Below, piece by piece: positions 1-8,725 of a stretch of DNA of 64,000 nucleotides; positions within the stretch are counted from its first letter, which is position 1; the number at the start of each line of letters is the position of its first letter. The translations under genes and the position numbers were made by a program. Under the pieces are notes generated by a model. It was not told the DNA's origin. It made no database searches and saw only the letters and a list, made by a program, of their open reading frames with translations. The DNA comes from Paracoccaceae bacterium (lineage in GTDB: Bacteria; Pseudomonadota; Alphaproteobacteria; Rhodobacterales; Rhodobacteraceae): NCBI GenBank assembly GCA_003605175.1, contig QWDA01000002.1, positions 310,001 through 374,000 on the forward strand, written 5' to 3'.

Positions 1-913
1 GCGAGCAGCGGGTAGGCGCCGCGATGGGCGTAGGCGGCGTAGGTCATGCCCGCGGGGAGCGCGGCTCCGCCGAGCAGGATCGAGGCGTCGAGCCCGGTCT
101 GGACGCCGATCACCAGGTTGAACAGCCAGAGCGCGCGGCGGACCGAGCCCGGGTTGAGGCCGGGAAGCCGGGCCTCGGGGATCGGCAGGGCCAGGCTCTC
201 GGGCGGTGCCGGGCCGGGGCGCGGAGGCAGAGGGCCCAGCGCGCGGGGAGGCGGGCGACGAGGCCGAGCGCGGCGGCGGGGAGCGCCGCGAGCCTGGCGC
301 CGGGGCGGCGGGCCCAGGCGAGGGAAAGCGCGAGCGCGGCGGCGAGGAGGGCGAGCGAGAGCGGCTGGACATGGTCGAGCGCGGGGAGCGCGCCGAGGAG
401 GAGGAGGGCGGCGGGGCCGTGGAGGCGGCTTGGGCGGAGGTCCAGGGTGGCGGCGGCGAAGAGCGCGAGAGCGAAGAGCGGGAGGGCGAGGCCGGGGGCG
501 GGTTGGTGCCACAAGAGGGCGTCCGCGAGGAGGACGAGGAGCGCGAGGAGGAGGCAGAGGCGGGCACGGTTCGGGCGCGGTGGCGCGGGGGCCAGGTGGC
601 CGGGGACGGTTTCGCCGCCTCCGGCGTCGACCCGCGCCCGCCCGCGTTCCGCGGCCGGGCGCGTGGAGGGGCGCTGCCCCTCCTGGCCTTCGGCCAGTTC
701 ACCCCGGAGTATTTCCTTCCAGGAGAAGTTGCAGGGCGCGTCCGCGGCCTGGCGCCCACCGCCCGCAGGGCGCCGCTCCGCGGCGTCCCGGAGGGCCAGA
801 GGATGTGCGCCAGAGGCGCTCCTCTGGATCAGACCTGGCCGCCGGGCGGGCCCGTCGAGCCACCAGGCGTCTTCGGCGAGGCGGCGAGGCAGGCCGCGGA
901 TGGTGAGGGGCAT
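1..913 (-). pseudogene. DUF4173/DUF4153-type membrane protein, frameshifted and running off the left edge
   Basis: The reading frame starts at the ATG at 913 (MPLTIRGLPRRL). It encodes hydrophobic Leu/Ala-rich segments typical of Rhodobacteraceae DUF4173 membrane proteins, then stops at 110. The family-like continuation (PPESLALPIPEARLPG, LWLFNLVIGVQTGLDAS, TYAAYAHRGAYPLL) is read in another minus-strand frame from about 235 down to base 1. Frame is therefore lost around 200-240. From memory of the family, a membrane stretch expected between these two parts also seems to be missing, so an internal deletion is more likely than a single-base error. Codons for roughly residues 30-100 coincide with a palindromic repeat that looks inserted in frame. 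The function of the family is unknown. The rest of the gene lies outside the window. Confidence 0.6.
650..845. repeat. palindromic repeat element inside the DUF4173 gene
   Basis: This stretch is dense in short inverted repeats: GGGGCGCTGCCCC near 673-685, GGCCTTCGGCC near 685-695, and CCAGAGG (806-812) facing CCTCTGG (830-836). It reads through in frame, adding about 60-70 low-complexity residues (including NFSWKEILRGE) where the protein family has no such segment. The pattern fits a dispersed intragenic palindromic element. The edges are approximate and no second full copy was found in the window. Confidence 0.45.
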
Positions 914-1000
914 GTTTCTCTCCCTGTCCGGTACGCCGCCGGTCTGGCAGGCGCCCGTGCAGGGGATGATGGCGTCTCGTGCAAGTGCCGTGCAGGCGGG

Positions 1001-1336
1001 TCACTTCGCCGGCAGGCTCCGGACATGGGCGAGCGCGAGGTCGAGCCAGCGGTTGCGGCGGGTGTCGTCGGCGAGCGCATCGGGGTCGCGCACATCGATG
1101 AAGCCGCCCATCCTTTGGCCGGTCATCTCCATGGGGCCCGCGCCTTCGATCGCCAGGGCCTCGGCCTCCGCCGCCTTGCCGACACGGAACATCGCGCCGC
1201 CGGTACCGTGGACGCCCGCCAGCATGTTGCCGTCCTTCAGGAAACACAGCCCGCCGAACATCTTCTTCTCGGTAATCCCCGGCTCCTGTGCGAGATCCTC
1301 GCGCAGGAGCGTCGCGAGCCCTTCGTCATAGGCCAT
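1001..1336 (-). CDS. TfoX N-terminal-domain protein
   Basis: A 111-residue protein starting MAYDEGLATLLRED. It contains the TfoX N-domain signature EKKMFGGLCFLKDGNMLAGV around residues 23-43 and ends in RSLPAK. The domain is found in the competence regulator Sxy/TfoX, but in alphaproteobacteria it also occurs alone with no proven role. The ATG at 1336 is chosen over the longer open frame because GGGAGG lies about 6 bases upstream. The matching TfoX C-terminal domain is a separate gene at 4861-5193. Confidence 0.8.
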   Translation of the reverse strand: MAYDEGLATLLREDLAQEPGITEKKMFGGLCFLKDGNMLAGVHGTGGAMFRVGKAAEAEALAIEGAGPMEMTGQRMGGFIDVRDPDALADDTRRNRWLDLALAHVRSLPAK

Positions 1337-1402
1337 CCCTGCCTCCCTTGCACCCTGCCATTGCCCCTTGTAACACGGCGCGCAACGCGCAGAAGAGGCC
1401 TC

Positions 1403-2164
1403 ATGCCGGATCCCGTCTTCGTCCTCGTCCGCCCGCAGATGGGCGAGAATATCGGCGCCGCCGCGCGGGCGATGTGGAATTTCGGCCTGTCGCGGATGAG
1501 GGTCGTGGCGCCGCGCGACGGCTGGCCGAACCCCAAGGCGGTGGCGATGGCCTCGGGCGCGGGGCGGGTGCTCGACGGAGCGGGGCTCCATTCGACGCTT
1601 GCGGGCGCGCTTGGCGATACCGGTTTCGTCTTCGCCACCACGGCGCGGAGCCGCGACCTCACGAAGCCGGTCTTCTCGCCCGAGGAGGCGATGGCGAAGG
1701 CGGCGGAGCTGGCGGGCCAGGGCGTTTCGGTCGCGGTGATGTTCGGCCCCGAGCGCGCGGGGCTCGAGAACGAGGACGTGGCCAAGGCCAACGCGCTGAT
1801 CACGGTGCCGGTGAACCCGGAGTTTCCCTCGCTCAACCTCGCGCAATGCGTGCTCCTCTGCGCCTATGAGTGGCGCCGGGCGACCGCCGAGATCGTGCCG
1901 GCGGAGATGGAGATGGCCGGGACAGAATGGGCCTCTGGCGAGGAGGTCGAGCATCTGGCGCGGCATTACGAGGACCGGCTGGAGGCGGCCGGGTTCTTCT
2001 TTCCGCCCGAGAAGGCGCCGGGCATGAAGGTGACGCTCAGGAACCTCTGGAGCCGGATGCCTCTCACGAGGGCCGATGTGCAGATCTTGCACGGCACGAT
2101 GCGGCAGATGGTCCGCTGGAAGGAGCGCGGCGGCGAAGGATCAGACAGGCGGGACGGATCATGA
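1403..2164 (+). CDS. trmJ: tRNA (cytidine/uridine-2'-O-)-methyltransferase, TrmJ family
   Basis: A 253-residue SPOUT-class RNA methyltransferase. The N-terminus (VFVLVRPQMGENIGAAARAM) is the conserved RNA-binding and fold start. The knot region is visible as AVMFGPERAGLENED and PEFPSLNLAQ (about residues 140-150). TrmJ enzymes methylate the ribose 2'-OH of position 32 of tRNA using S-adenosylmethionine. The ATG at 1403 follows AGAAGAGG. The stop overlaps the ctaA start (ATGA), so the two are probably translationally coupled, although no functional link between them is known. Confidence 0.88.
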   Translation: MPDPVFVLVRPQMGENIGAAARAMWNFGLSRMRVVAPRDGWPNPKAVAMASGAGRVLDGAGLHSTLAGALGDTGFVFATTARSRDLTKPVFSPEEAMAKAAELAGQGVSVAVMFGPERAGLENEDVAKANALITVPVNPEFPSLNLAQCVLLCAYEWRRATAEIVPAEMEMAGTEWASGEEVEHLARHYEDRLEAAGFFFPPEKAPGMKVTLRNLWSRMPLTRADVQILHGTMRQMVRWKERGGEGSDRRDGS

Positions 2165-3297
2165 GCGGCAAGCGCAGCATCTTCGAAGAGGTCGGCGGCG
2201 GGGAGAAGGCCGCGGCGCCCGCGGGCGGGATGATCGGCAGCGGGCGCAGGGGCGCGCGGGGGCCGATCCGGCTCTGGCTCTGCCTGCTGTTCGCGCTGGT
2301 GGCGGCGATGATCGTGGTGGGCGGGCTGACGCGGCTGACCGACTCGGGGCTGTCGATCACCGAATGGGCGCCGGTCTCGGGCGCGCTGCCGCCCATGGGT
2401 GATGCGGCCTGGAACGCGGAATTCGACGCCTACAAGGCGAGCCAGGAATATCAGTTGCAGAACAAGGGGATGAGCCTTTCGGAGTTCAAGGCGATCTTCT
2501 GGTGGGAATGGGGGCACCGGCAGCTCGGCCGGGTGATCGGGCTGGTCTGGGCGCTGGGTTTCGTCACCTTCCTCGCGGCGCGGAAGATCCCGCCGGGCTG
2601 GACCGGGCGGCTGTTGGCCCTGGGCGCGCTTGGCGGGCTGCAGGGCGCGATCGGCTGGTGGATGGTCTCTTCGGGGCTCGAGGCGGGGATGACCGACGTG
2701 GCCTCCTACCGGCTGGCGATCCACCTGGGGCTGGCCTTCACGATCCTCGCGCTGATCGCCTGGTTCGTGCTGCTGCTCGGCCGGTCGGAGGCCGATCTGT
2801 TGCAGGCGCGGCGCGGGCGCGAGGCGAAGCTCTTCTCCATGGCGACGGGGCTGATGCATTTTGCGGGGCTGCAGATCCTCTTCGGCGCGTTGGTGGCGGG
2901 GATCGACGCGGGCCGCGCCTTTCCGACCTGGCCCCTGATGGGCGACGGGTTCTTCCCGCCGGATCCGTTCCAGATCACGCCCCTGTGGCGCAATTTCTTC
3001 GAGGATGCGGGGCTCGTGCAGTTCGTCCACCGGATGTCGGGCTATCTCCTGTTCGTCTTCGGGATCGTGGTCTGGCGCCGCGCGGCCGGCTCGCCCAACA
3101 GGAAGACGCGGTTCGCCTTCAACGCGGTGATGGCGATGTTGGTCTTGCAGGTGGCGCTCGGGATCATGACCGTGCTCTATTCCGCACAGCTCCACGTGGC
3201 GATCACCCACCAGATTGGCGCGATCCTGCTTCTGGTCCTGATCGTCCGGGCGCGTTTCCTTGCCGGCTATCCGCCGGCGCAATCGGTACGGGGATAG
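2161..3297 (+). CDS. ctaA: heme A synthase, COX15/CtaA family
   Basis: A 378-residue integral membrane protein with about eight transmembrane segments. It oxidises the C8 methyl of heme O to give heme A for aa3-type cytochrome oxidases. Recognisable motifs are GGLTRLTDSGLSITEW (about 54-69), WWEWGHRQLGR with a heme-ligand His near 119, IHLGLAF, QFVHRMSGY and ITHQIGA; the four His residues bind two hemes. The cytosolic N-terminus of about 35 residues is Gly/Ala-rich. It overlaps trmJ by four bases, and the M32 peptidase gene follows after three. Confidence 0.93.
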   Translation: MSGKRSIFEEVGGGEKAAAPAGGMIGSGRRGARGPIRLWLCLLFALVAAMIVVGGLTRLTDSGLSITEWAPVSGALPPMGDAAWNAEFDAYKASQEYQLQNKGMSLSEFKAIFWWEWGHRQLGRVIGLVWALGFVTFLAARKIPPGWTGRLLALGALGGLQGAIGWWMVSSGLEAGMTDVASYRLAIHLGLAFTILALIAWFVLLLGRSEADLLQARRGREAKLFSMATGLMHFAGLQILFGALVAGIDAGRAFPTWPLMGDGFFPPDPFQITPLWRNFFEDAGLVQFVHRMSGYLLFVFGIVVWRRAAGSPNRKTRFAFNAVMAMLVLQVALGIMTVLYSAQLHVAITHQIGAILLLVLIVRARFLAGYPPAQSVRG

Positions 3298-3300
3298 GGC

Positions 3301-4776
3301 ATGTCTGCATTCGACGCGCTGATGGCGTTCCAGCGCGAGACCGAGGCGCTGGGGCAGATCGCCGGGCGGCTTTCCTGGGACCAGGAGGCGGCGATGCCGA
3401 AGGGCGCGGCGCCCCAGCGCGGCGAGGAGATGGCGGCGATCGAGGCGGTGCTGCATGCGCGGCGGACCGACCCGCGGATCGGCGACTGGCTGGCGGAGGC
3501 CAGGCCCGAGGGGCCCGTCGCGGCGGCGCAGATCCGCGAGATCCAGCGCAGCTATGCGCGCAACACCAAGGTGCCGGCGCGGCTTGCCGCCGAGATCGCG
3601 CGGGAGACGAGCCTCGCGCACGGGGTCTGGGCCGAGGCGCGGGCCGCCGAGGACTGGGCGGCATTCGAGCCGGTGCTGGCGCGGATCGTGGCGCTCCGCC
3701 GCGAGGAGGGCGCGGCGCTCGCGGGCGCGGGCGGCGATGCCTATGACGCGCTGATCGAGGATTACGAGCCGGGGACGAGTGCGGCGGAGATCGCCGCCCT
3801 GTTCGACGAGCTCAGGCCGGGGCTGGTCTCGCTCCGCGAGCGGATCCTCGGCGCGGAAGTGGCGGTTCCGGTGCTCGACCACGGTTTCGATGAGGCGGGG
3901 CAGTTGCGGCTTTCGGCCGAGTTGGCGGAAGTGTTCGGCTACGATCTGGCCCATGGAAGGATCGACAAGGCGGTGCATCCGTTCTCGTCCGGCTCGGGGC
4001 TCGACGTGCGGATCACCACGCGGACCGATCCGCGCGATCCGTTCAACTGCATCTACTCGACGATCCACGAGGTCGGCCACGCGACCTACGAGCAGGCGGT
4101 GGAGCGGGACTTTCTCCTGACGCCGATCGGGCGCGGCGCCTCGATGGGGGTGCATGAGAGCCAGAGCCGGATCTACGAGAACCAGCTCGGCCGGTCGGAG
4201 GCCTTTACCGGCTTCCTCTTCAACCGGATGACGGCGGTGTTCGGCGAGTTCGGCATCGCCGATGCGCGGGAGTTCTACCGCGCGGCGAACCGGGTGCATC
4301 GCGGCTATATCCGGACCGAGGCGGACGAGGTGCAGTACAACCTGCACATCATGCTGCGCTTCGACCTGGAGCGGGCGCTGATCGCGGGGGATCTGGCGGT
4401 GGCGGACCTGCCGGGCGCCTGGAACGAGCGTTTCGCGCGGGATTTCGGGGTGCCGGTGGAGAGGCCGTCGCAGGGGGTGTTGCAGGACGTGCACTGGTCG
4501 GCGGGGCTGTTCGGCTATTTCCCGACCTACACCTTGGGGAACGTCTACGCGGGCTGTCTCCATGAAGCCCTGCGCGCGGCTTTGCCCGATCTCGACGCGC
4601 AGCTCGCCGAGGGGCATCTGGCGGGCGCGACGGGTTGGCTGCGCGATGCGCTCCAGCGCCATGGCGGGCTCTACCTGCCGCGCGAGGTCATCACCCGGGC
4701 CTGCGGGCGGGAACCGGGGGCGGGGCCGCTCCTGGCCTATCTCGAGGCGAAGTTCGGGGCGCTTTACGGGGTCTGA
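3301..4776 (+). CDS. carboxypeptidase M32
   Basis: A 491-residue zinc metallocarboxypeptidase of the M32 (thermostable carboxypeptidase Taq-like) family. The zinc motif HEVGH is at about residues 256-260 in TIHEVGHATYEQ, followed by the third-ligand region HESQSRIYENQ. FNCIYSTIHE and DEVQYNLHIMLRFDLE are also typical. It removes C-terminal residues from peptides in the cytoplasm, with no signal peptide visible. Length is normal for the family. The start lies three bases after the ctaA stop, so it is likely co-transcribed. Confidence 0.92.
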   Translation: MSAFDALMAFQRETEALGQIAGRLSWDQEAAMPKGAAPQRGEEMAAIEAVLHARRTDPRIGDWLAEARPEGPVAAAQIREIQRSYARNTKVPARLAAEIARETSLAHGVWAEARAAEDWAAFEPVLARIVALRREEGAALAGAGGDAYDALIEDYEPGTSAAEIAALFDELRPGLVSLRERILGAEVAVPVLDHGFDEAGQLRLSAELAEVFGYDLAHGRIDKAVHPFSSGSGLDVRITTRTDPRDPFNCIYSTIHEVGHATYEQAVERDFLLTPIGRGASMGVHESQSRIYENQLGRSEAFTGFLFNRMTAVFGEFGIADAREFYRAANRVHRGYIRTEADEVQYNLHIMLRFDLERALIAGDLAVADLPGAWNERFARDFGVPVERPSQGVLQDVHWSAGLFGYFPTYTLGNVYAGCLHEALRAALPDLDAQLAEGHLAGATGWLRDALQRHGGLYLPREVITRACGREPGAGPLLAYLEAKFGALYGV

Positions 4777-4785
4777 GGGTTCAAG

Positions 4786-4814
4786 AGCGCCCGCCCGGGG
4801 GGTGGTCGGGCGCT
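4786..4814. repeat. GC-rich hairpin between convergent genes
   Basis: AGCGCCCG (4786-4793) pairs with CGGGCGCT (4807-4814) around a G-rich loop. It lies between the ends of the convergent M32 peptidase and TfoX C-domain genes. There is no T-run, so it is either a weak terminator or part of the dispersed GC-rich repeats seen elsewhere in the window. Confidence 0.45.
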
Positions 4815-4860
4815 GCCCGGCTGCACTACGCGCCTTGGCTCCGGGCAAGGGGAACCTGGA

Positions 4861-5193
4861 CTACTTGGCCCGCGCGCGGACCCCGATCATGTCGAGCATG
4901 CGCTCCAGTTCGGAGCGGCCGGACGCGCGATGGGCGTTAACGATTGCGTCGAATCGCTTCCGCAATTCTGCCTTTTCCTTGCCTTTGCAGTCGTTCCACG
5001 GGCGTCCCTGCAGCCCCATTTCGATCACGTAATACCCGATGAAATGCGGCCGCGTGCCACATTCGAGGAGCCGCGCATAGGCCGCGTCGGTGCCGAGCGC
5101 GCGCAATTCCTCGGCCGAATTGACGCCGGCGCGGGCGAAGGCGGCCTCGGTGGCGGGGCCCAGATTGCGGATCGATGAGACGGGTTCGGACAT
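4861..5193 (-). CDS. TfoX C-terminal-domain protein
   Basis: A 110-residue protein starting MSEPVSSIRNLGPATEAAF. It contains the helix-hairpin-helix-like TfoX C-domain: RNLGPATE (about 9-16), GVNSAEELRALG, then HFIGYYVIEMGLQGRPWNDC. A basic helical tail (KEKAELRKRFDAIV) follows. In Sxy/TfoX this domain is fused to the N-domain found here as a separate gene at 1001-1336. A DNA- or protein-binding role is plausible but unproven. Confidence 0.8.
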   Translation of the reverse strand: MSEPVSSIRNLGPATEAAFARAGVNSAEELRALGTDAAYARLLECGTRPHFIGYYVIEMGLQGRPWNDCKGKEKAELRKRFDAIVNAHRASGRSELERMLDMIGVRARAK

Positions 5194-5297
5194 GGCTCGG
5201 CGATTCTATGGCGCCGACGGGCCGGGCGGAACCGGATTCTTGGCCCGGACGGGCCGGGCGGGAGGCGTGGGCCCTGCACGGGCCGGCGCCTGAACCG

Positions 5298-5329
5298 GGC
5301 TCCCGGCGGGCGCGGCGCATCCGGGAGCC
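5298..5329. repeat. inverted repeat in the 5194-5412 gap
   Basis: GGCTCCCGG (5298-5306) pairs with CCGGGAGCC (5321-5329) around a 14-base loop. It lies in a gene-free stretch between the TfoX C-domain gene and the 41-aa gene, where nothing else convincing is seen. Confidence 0.4.
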
Positions 5330-5397
5330 GGAAAACGCAGGGAATACAATCTGGTGATCGTATCCGCACCCTGCGGGACGGGCCCATGGGCCGGCCC

Positions 5398-5426
5398 GAA
5401 AGAAAATGGGCGCTAGATCAGCGCCC
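5398..5426 (-). terminator. intrinsic terminator of the 41-aa gene
   Basis: On the minus strand GGGCGCT and AGCGCCC form a 7-bp stem with a GATCT loop, followed by ATTTTCTTTC. The hairpin includes the last codon and the TAG of the small gene 5413-5538. This supports that gene being a real short transcription unit. Confidence 0.65.
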
Positions 5427-5538
5427 AGTCTTCGAATTTATAAGTTTCCGGCGCCTGGGGCCCCGGTACGCGCTGCGACTGTTCGGCGGTCTCGTCGGAT
5501 TTCTGGTTCCGCGGCGCCTGGTACTCGTCCTTGTCCAT
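5413..5538 (-). CDS. 41-residue small protein, unrecognised
   Basis: An open frame of 41 codons starting MDKDEYQAPRNQ and ending ETYKFEDWALI. It is hydrophilic and charged, with no Cys and no membrane segment. Three signals support it: a strong Shine-Dalgarno AAAGGAG six bases before the ATG, a rho-independent terminator overlapping its stop, and isolation from other genes. The C-terminal Tyr-Lys-Phe-Glu-Asp-Trp stretch could be a short binding motif. The family is not recognised and the function is unknown. It is too short for usual gene-calling cut-offs. Confidence 0.65.
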   Translation of the reverse strand: MDKDEYQAPRNQKSDETAEQSQRVPGPQAPETYKFEDWALI

Positions 5539-5780
5539 GACCTACTCCTTTCCGGTCCCTTAACCAACTCGGGACCTGAACGGTCTGTTCCATGGACATC
5601 GGACTGCCAGACCGTCCCAACCAGAGGGGATCACTCAGACGTGGTCATTTGTGGGCTGTCGGTTGCCAAATTGGGCACCATTTCGCGGCATCCCCCTCTT
5701 CGGCCGCGTTCCCCAAAGTGTTAACATAGTGCCGCATTTTGCGGTGCGTGTCAGGCAACAATCCATTTCGGACTGTAACA

Positions 5781-6740
5781 CTATCGGGAGGTGAGGCCGG
5801 CGCGGGTGGCGGCCCGGTCGATGGCGGCGACGGCCGCGCCGGGGTCGGCGTGGTGCGGCATGTGGCCTATACCGTCGAGTACCCGGAGCCGGGCGCTCGC
5901 CACCTTCTCGGCGAAGGGCAGCGCGTGGATCTCGAGCGGCACGGTGGCGTCGGCGGCGCCATGGACCAGCTCGATCGGGAGCGTGAGCCCCTCGTAGCGG
6001 CGTTCCATCGCGACGATCTGCGGCCGGAGCGTCTTGACCTGGCGGGTGGTGGCGCGGAGCGCGCCGAGGCGGACCGGCATGTAGGGGCCGATATGGGCGG
6101 CGTATCCTTCGGGCGCTTCCTGCGGTGCGAAGGTACGGTCGGAGGCCTCGCGGAGGATCGCGGGCGGGGTCCAGGCGCTGATCAGGGGCGCGGCGAGCGC
6201 GCTGCCGATCTGCGAGCCGTTCACCTCGTAGATCCTCCCGAGGCGGCCGGGCCAGGGCATCGCTACCCCGGCAAAGATCGCGAGCGCCGCCGGGTTCTGG
6301 TCGAGCGCCCAGGCGAGCGCGACCGCGCCGCCGTAGGAATGGCCGGCGACGACGGGCCTTTCCGCCCCGAGCCTGCGCGCCGCCTCGGCGAGGAGCGCGG
6401 CCTGCTCGGCGGGCCCGTCCCTGGCGGGGAACAGCCCGCGGGCGAGCGGATCGGTGAAGCCGTGGCCGGGCCGGTCGAAGGCGATCACCCGGTAGCGGGA
6501 GGCGAGCCGGTCGGTCAGCGCGAAGGTGAAGTCGCGCAGCGAACCGAAGGCGCCGTGGAGCAGCACCAGATCGGGCCCCTTGCCCTGGATCACCGCGTGG
6601 ACGCGGGTGCCGCCGACCTCGATGAACTCGCCCTCGGGCGGGTGGCGGCGCTCGGCTTCGGCCGCCCGACGGGAGGCCGAGAACCAGGTCCCGGCACCGG
6701 CGGTGCCGAGGACCAGGGAGAGAAGGCTAGCCGCGCCCAA
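5781..6740 (-). CDS. alpha/beta-fold hydrolase
   Basis: A 319-residue hydrolase. An N-terminal hydrophobic stretch (about residues 1-20) looks like a signal anchor. The core follows: oxyanion-side motif LLHGAFG (about 60-66), nucleophile elbow GHSYGG, acid loop HGAADATVP, and catalytic His in GIGHMPHH near the C-terminus. The substrate cannot be deduced. The first codon is TTG at 6740, inside the 3' end of metA (14-base overlap), so it is likely read through from metA. An internal start would remove the hydrophobic segment. Confidence 0.8.
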   Translation of the reverse strand: MGAASLLSLVLGTAGAGTWFSASRRAAEAERRHPPEGEFIEVGGTRVHAVIQGKGPDLVLLHGAFGSLRDFTFALTDRLASRYRVIAFDRPGHGFTDPLARGLFPARDGPAEQAALLAEAARRLGAERPVVAGHSYGGAVALAWALDQNPAALAIFAGVAMPWPGRLGRIYEVNGSQIGSALAAPLISAWTPPAILREASDRTFAPQEAPEGYAAHIGPYMPVRLGALRATTRQVKTLRPQIVAMERRYEGLTLPIELVHGAADATVPLEIHALPFAEKVASARLRVLDGIGHMPHHADPGAAVAAIDRAATRAGLTSR

Positions 6741-7647
6741 TTTCCGCCAGGTCGTAGGGGGTCGACTGGTAGATCTCGTTGATCCAGTTGCCGTAGAGCA
6801 GATGCGCGTGGCTGCGCCAGCGGTTCAGCGGCACCCGGGCGGGATCGTCGTCGGGATAGTAGTTCAGGGGTACGTTGATCGGCGTGCCGTTCGCCACGTC
6901 GCGGTCGTATTCCTGTTTCAGCGTGTCGCGGTCGTACTCGAAATGGTTGAAGATGTAGAGCGCGCGGTGGTCGGGATCCTGCACCAGGCAGGGGCCGACC
7001 TCGTCGGAGCCGAGAAGGGTGATCAGCGCCGGCACCGCGTCGATCTCGTCCTGGCGCATCTCGGTCCAGCGGCTGACCGGGATCACGCAATCGTCGGAAA
7101 ACCCCCTCAGATAGGGGCTTTGCGGGGCAAGGTTCTGGTGCCGGAAGCAGCCGAAGGCCTTGGCATCGAGCATGTGCTTCGCGAGGCCGTGGAAATGGTT
7201 GATCATCGCCATGCCGCCCCAGCAGACGCCGAAGGTGGAATGGACATGGGTCTGGGTCCAGTCCATCACCTCGCAGAGCTCGTCCCAGTAGGTGACCTCC
7301 TCGAAGGGCAGGTGCTCGATCGGCGCGCCGGTGATGATGAGCCCGTCGAAGCGCTCGGACTTCACCTCCTGGAACGGCCGGTAGAACTCGGCCATGTGCT
7401 CGGCGGCGGTGTTCCTGGTCTGGTGCTCCGACATGCGGATCAGCTGGAAGTCGATCTGCAGGGGCGTCGCGCCGATCAGCCGGGCGAACTGGTTCTCGGT
7501 CTGGATCTTCTTCGGCATCAGGTTGAGGAGACCGATGCGGAGCGGCCGGATGTCCTGCCGTGCCGCGCGGGTGTCCGACATGACCATGACGCCCTCGTTC
7601 GACAGGACCGAGAAGGCGGGCAGGTTTTCGGGCAGCGTGATCGGCAT
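6727..7647 (-). CDS. metA: homoserine O-acyltransferase (probably acetyltransferase)
   Basis: A 306-residue MetA-family enzyme that activates homoserine for methionine synthesis. The catalytic Cys is C142 in [12 protein letters not shown]. His and Glu of the active site are in FNHFEYD (about 235-237). Residue 111 is Glu (TGAPIEHL). In characterised members Glu111 selects acetyl-CoA and Gly111 succinyl-CoA, so O-acetylhomoserine is predicted as the product. The ATG at 7647 is taken because the family N-terminus is [11 protein letters not shown]; the longer open frame upstream is not family-like. Confidence 0.92.
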   Translation of the reverse strand: MPITLPENLPAFSVLSNEGVMVMSDTRAARQDIRPLRIGLLNLMPKKIQTENQFARLIGATPLQIDFQLIRMSEHQTRNTAAEHMAEFYRPFQEVKSERFDGLIITGAPIEHLPFEEVTYWDELCEVMDWTQTHVHSTFGVCWGGMAMINHFHGLAKHMLDAKAFGCFRHQNLAPQSPYLRGFSDDCVIPVSRWTEMRQDEIDAVPALITLLGSDEVGPCLVQDPDHRALYIFNHFEYDRDTLKQEYDRDVANGTPINVPLNYYPDDDPARVPLNRWRSHAHLLYGNWINEIYQSTPYDLAEIGRG

Positions 7648-7801
7648 CGGAGGCCTCGGTGGTTTCGGAGGCTTGGAGATAGGCAGTATTCGCCTGCGCG
7701 TCCAGACGCGAGCGATGTCAGCGCAGGAATCGACCGAAATCGCGAATTCTGTGCTAAACTGGCCCGCGCAATTTGATCGAAATGTTTTCCTGGGGGAGTG
7801 C

Positions 7802-8704
7802 ATGTATTTCCGCGATCTCTTCCTGTGCCTGCCCGTGCTTGCGGCAGCGGCGTGCACAGCACCCGATCCATCGGATCAGGTCGATGTACTTGCCGCTTCC
7901 ATCAAGGCCGCGGACGCTCCTTTGCGTTCGGCATTCACTCCGGCGCGTTCGCGCGAAACTGCCGCCGCCCGGAAACGCGCCATTGCCGGTGGCGCGAAGC
8001 TCTACGAGTTTCCCGATGAATGCGCGAAGCTTTCGGAAGGAAACCTGGATGCGAGCGTGGCCGATTGCCGGCTGGCACCGCTCTTTGCCGTGCCCGCGCC
8101 GCGCGGCAGCGCGGGCTACGCCCTCGAGGGCTGGAGCGCGCTCCAGAGCTATGGCGAGACGGTGAAGGCCATCGCGAGTTCGAACGCGCCGACCGAGATC
8201 GAGGCCGAATTCAGGAACTTCCTGACCGCGACCAACGGCTTCTTCGCCGAAGCGAACAAGGATCCGAAATTCGCGGTCGTCGATCCGTCGGATATCCGGC
8301 CGCTATCGGGCATTCTCGGAAATCTGGCCGAGCGGGCGCGGGTGCGGGCGTTGCGTCGGCTCGTCAATGACTCTCATGACGCGGTGACGGTTATCGTTCA
8401 GGAACTCATCGCCTATTCCGACCGGTCCGACGACCTGGTGACCGCGATGGAGAACCTCGACACTGCCTATTTCGAGATGCTCGACCGTCAGGACGGCGGC
8501 AACGCGGCGGCCTATTCCCAGGCGATAGAACGCTACGAGGCCCAGCATGAAAGCTATGTGGCTCAGATGAAGAAGAGCCAGGCAGCGCGGTTGATGTCCG
8601 TCTGGAAAGCGAACGAGGCGCTTCGGAGCCGGATCAACGCGCCGGGAGATCCCGCCGCCACGCTCGATCTGCTCGAGGACATCAAGGCATTGACCGAAGA
8701 CTGA
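7802..8704 (+). CDS. putative lipoprotein, unrecognised
   Basis: A 300-residue protein with a lipoprotein signal: [18 protein letters not shown], with a lipobox ending in Cys18 followed by TAPDP. The mature part is largely alpha-helical, with two further Cys ([14 protein letters not shown]) that could form a disulfide. Charged helices lie in the C-terminal half. The start follows GGGGGAG. The next gene (8726) starts 21 bases downstream and also encodes a helical protein, so they probably form an operon. Base composition is lower in GC than the neighbours. No family is recognised. A periplasm-facing, membrane-anchored role is the only inference. Confidence 0.7.
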   Translation: MYFRDLFLCLPVLAAAACTAPDPSDQVDVLAASIKAADAPLRSAFTPARSRETAAARKRAIAGGAKLYEFPDECAKLSEGNLDASVADCRLAPLFAVPAPRGSAGYALEGWSALQSYGETVKAIASSNAPTEIEAEFRNFLTATNGFFAEANKDPKFAVVDPSDIRPLSGILGNLAERARVRALRRLVNDSHDAVTVIVQELIAYSDRSDDLVTAMENLDTAYFEMLDRQDGGNAAAYSQAIERYEAQHESYVAQMKKSQAARLMSVWKANEALRSRINAPGDPAATLDLLEDIKALTED

Positions 8705-8725
8705 TTTCAGGAATGGGGACGCGCC

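Noticed and set aside
1966-4848. Minus-strand open frame of 960 codons
   Set aside because: It is antisense to ctaA and the M32 peptidase gene, which both have clear family motifs on the other strand.
5438-5620. 60-codon minus-strand frame overlapping the 41-aa gene
   Set aside because: It has no ribosome-binding site and lies in another frame across the well-supported small gene and its upstream region.
5592-5732. 46-codon plus-strand frame starting MDIGLPDRPNQ
   Set aside because: It has no Shine-Dalgarno before the ATG and no terminator or other support.
7648-7801. SAM-responsive riboswitch upstream of metA
   Set aside because: I looked for the compact pseudoknot layout seen before some alphaproteobacterial metA genes but could not identify a convincing core; a covariance-model scan would decide.
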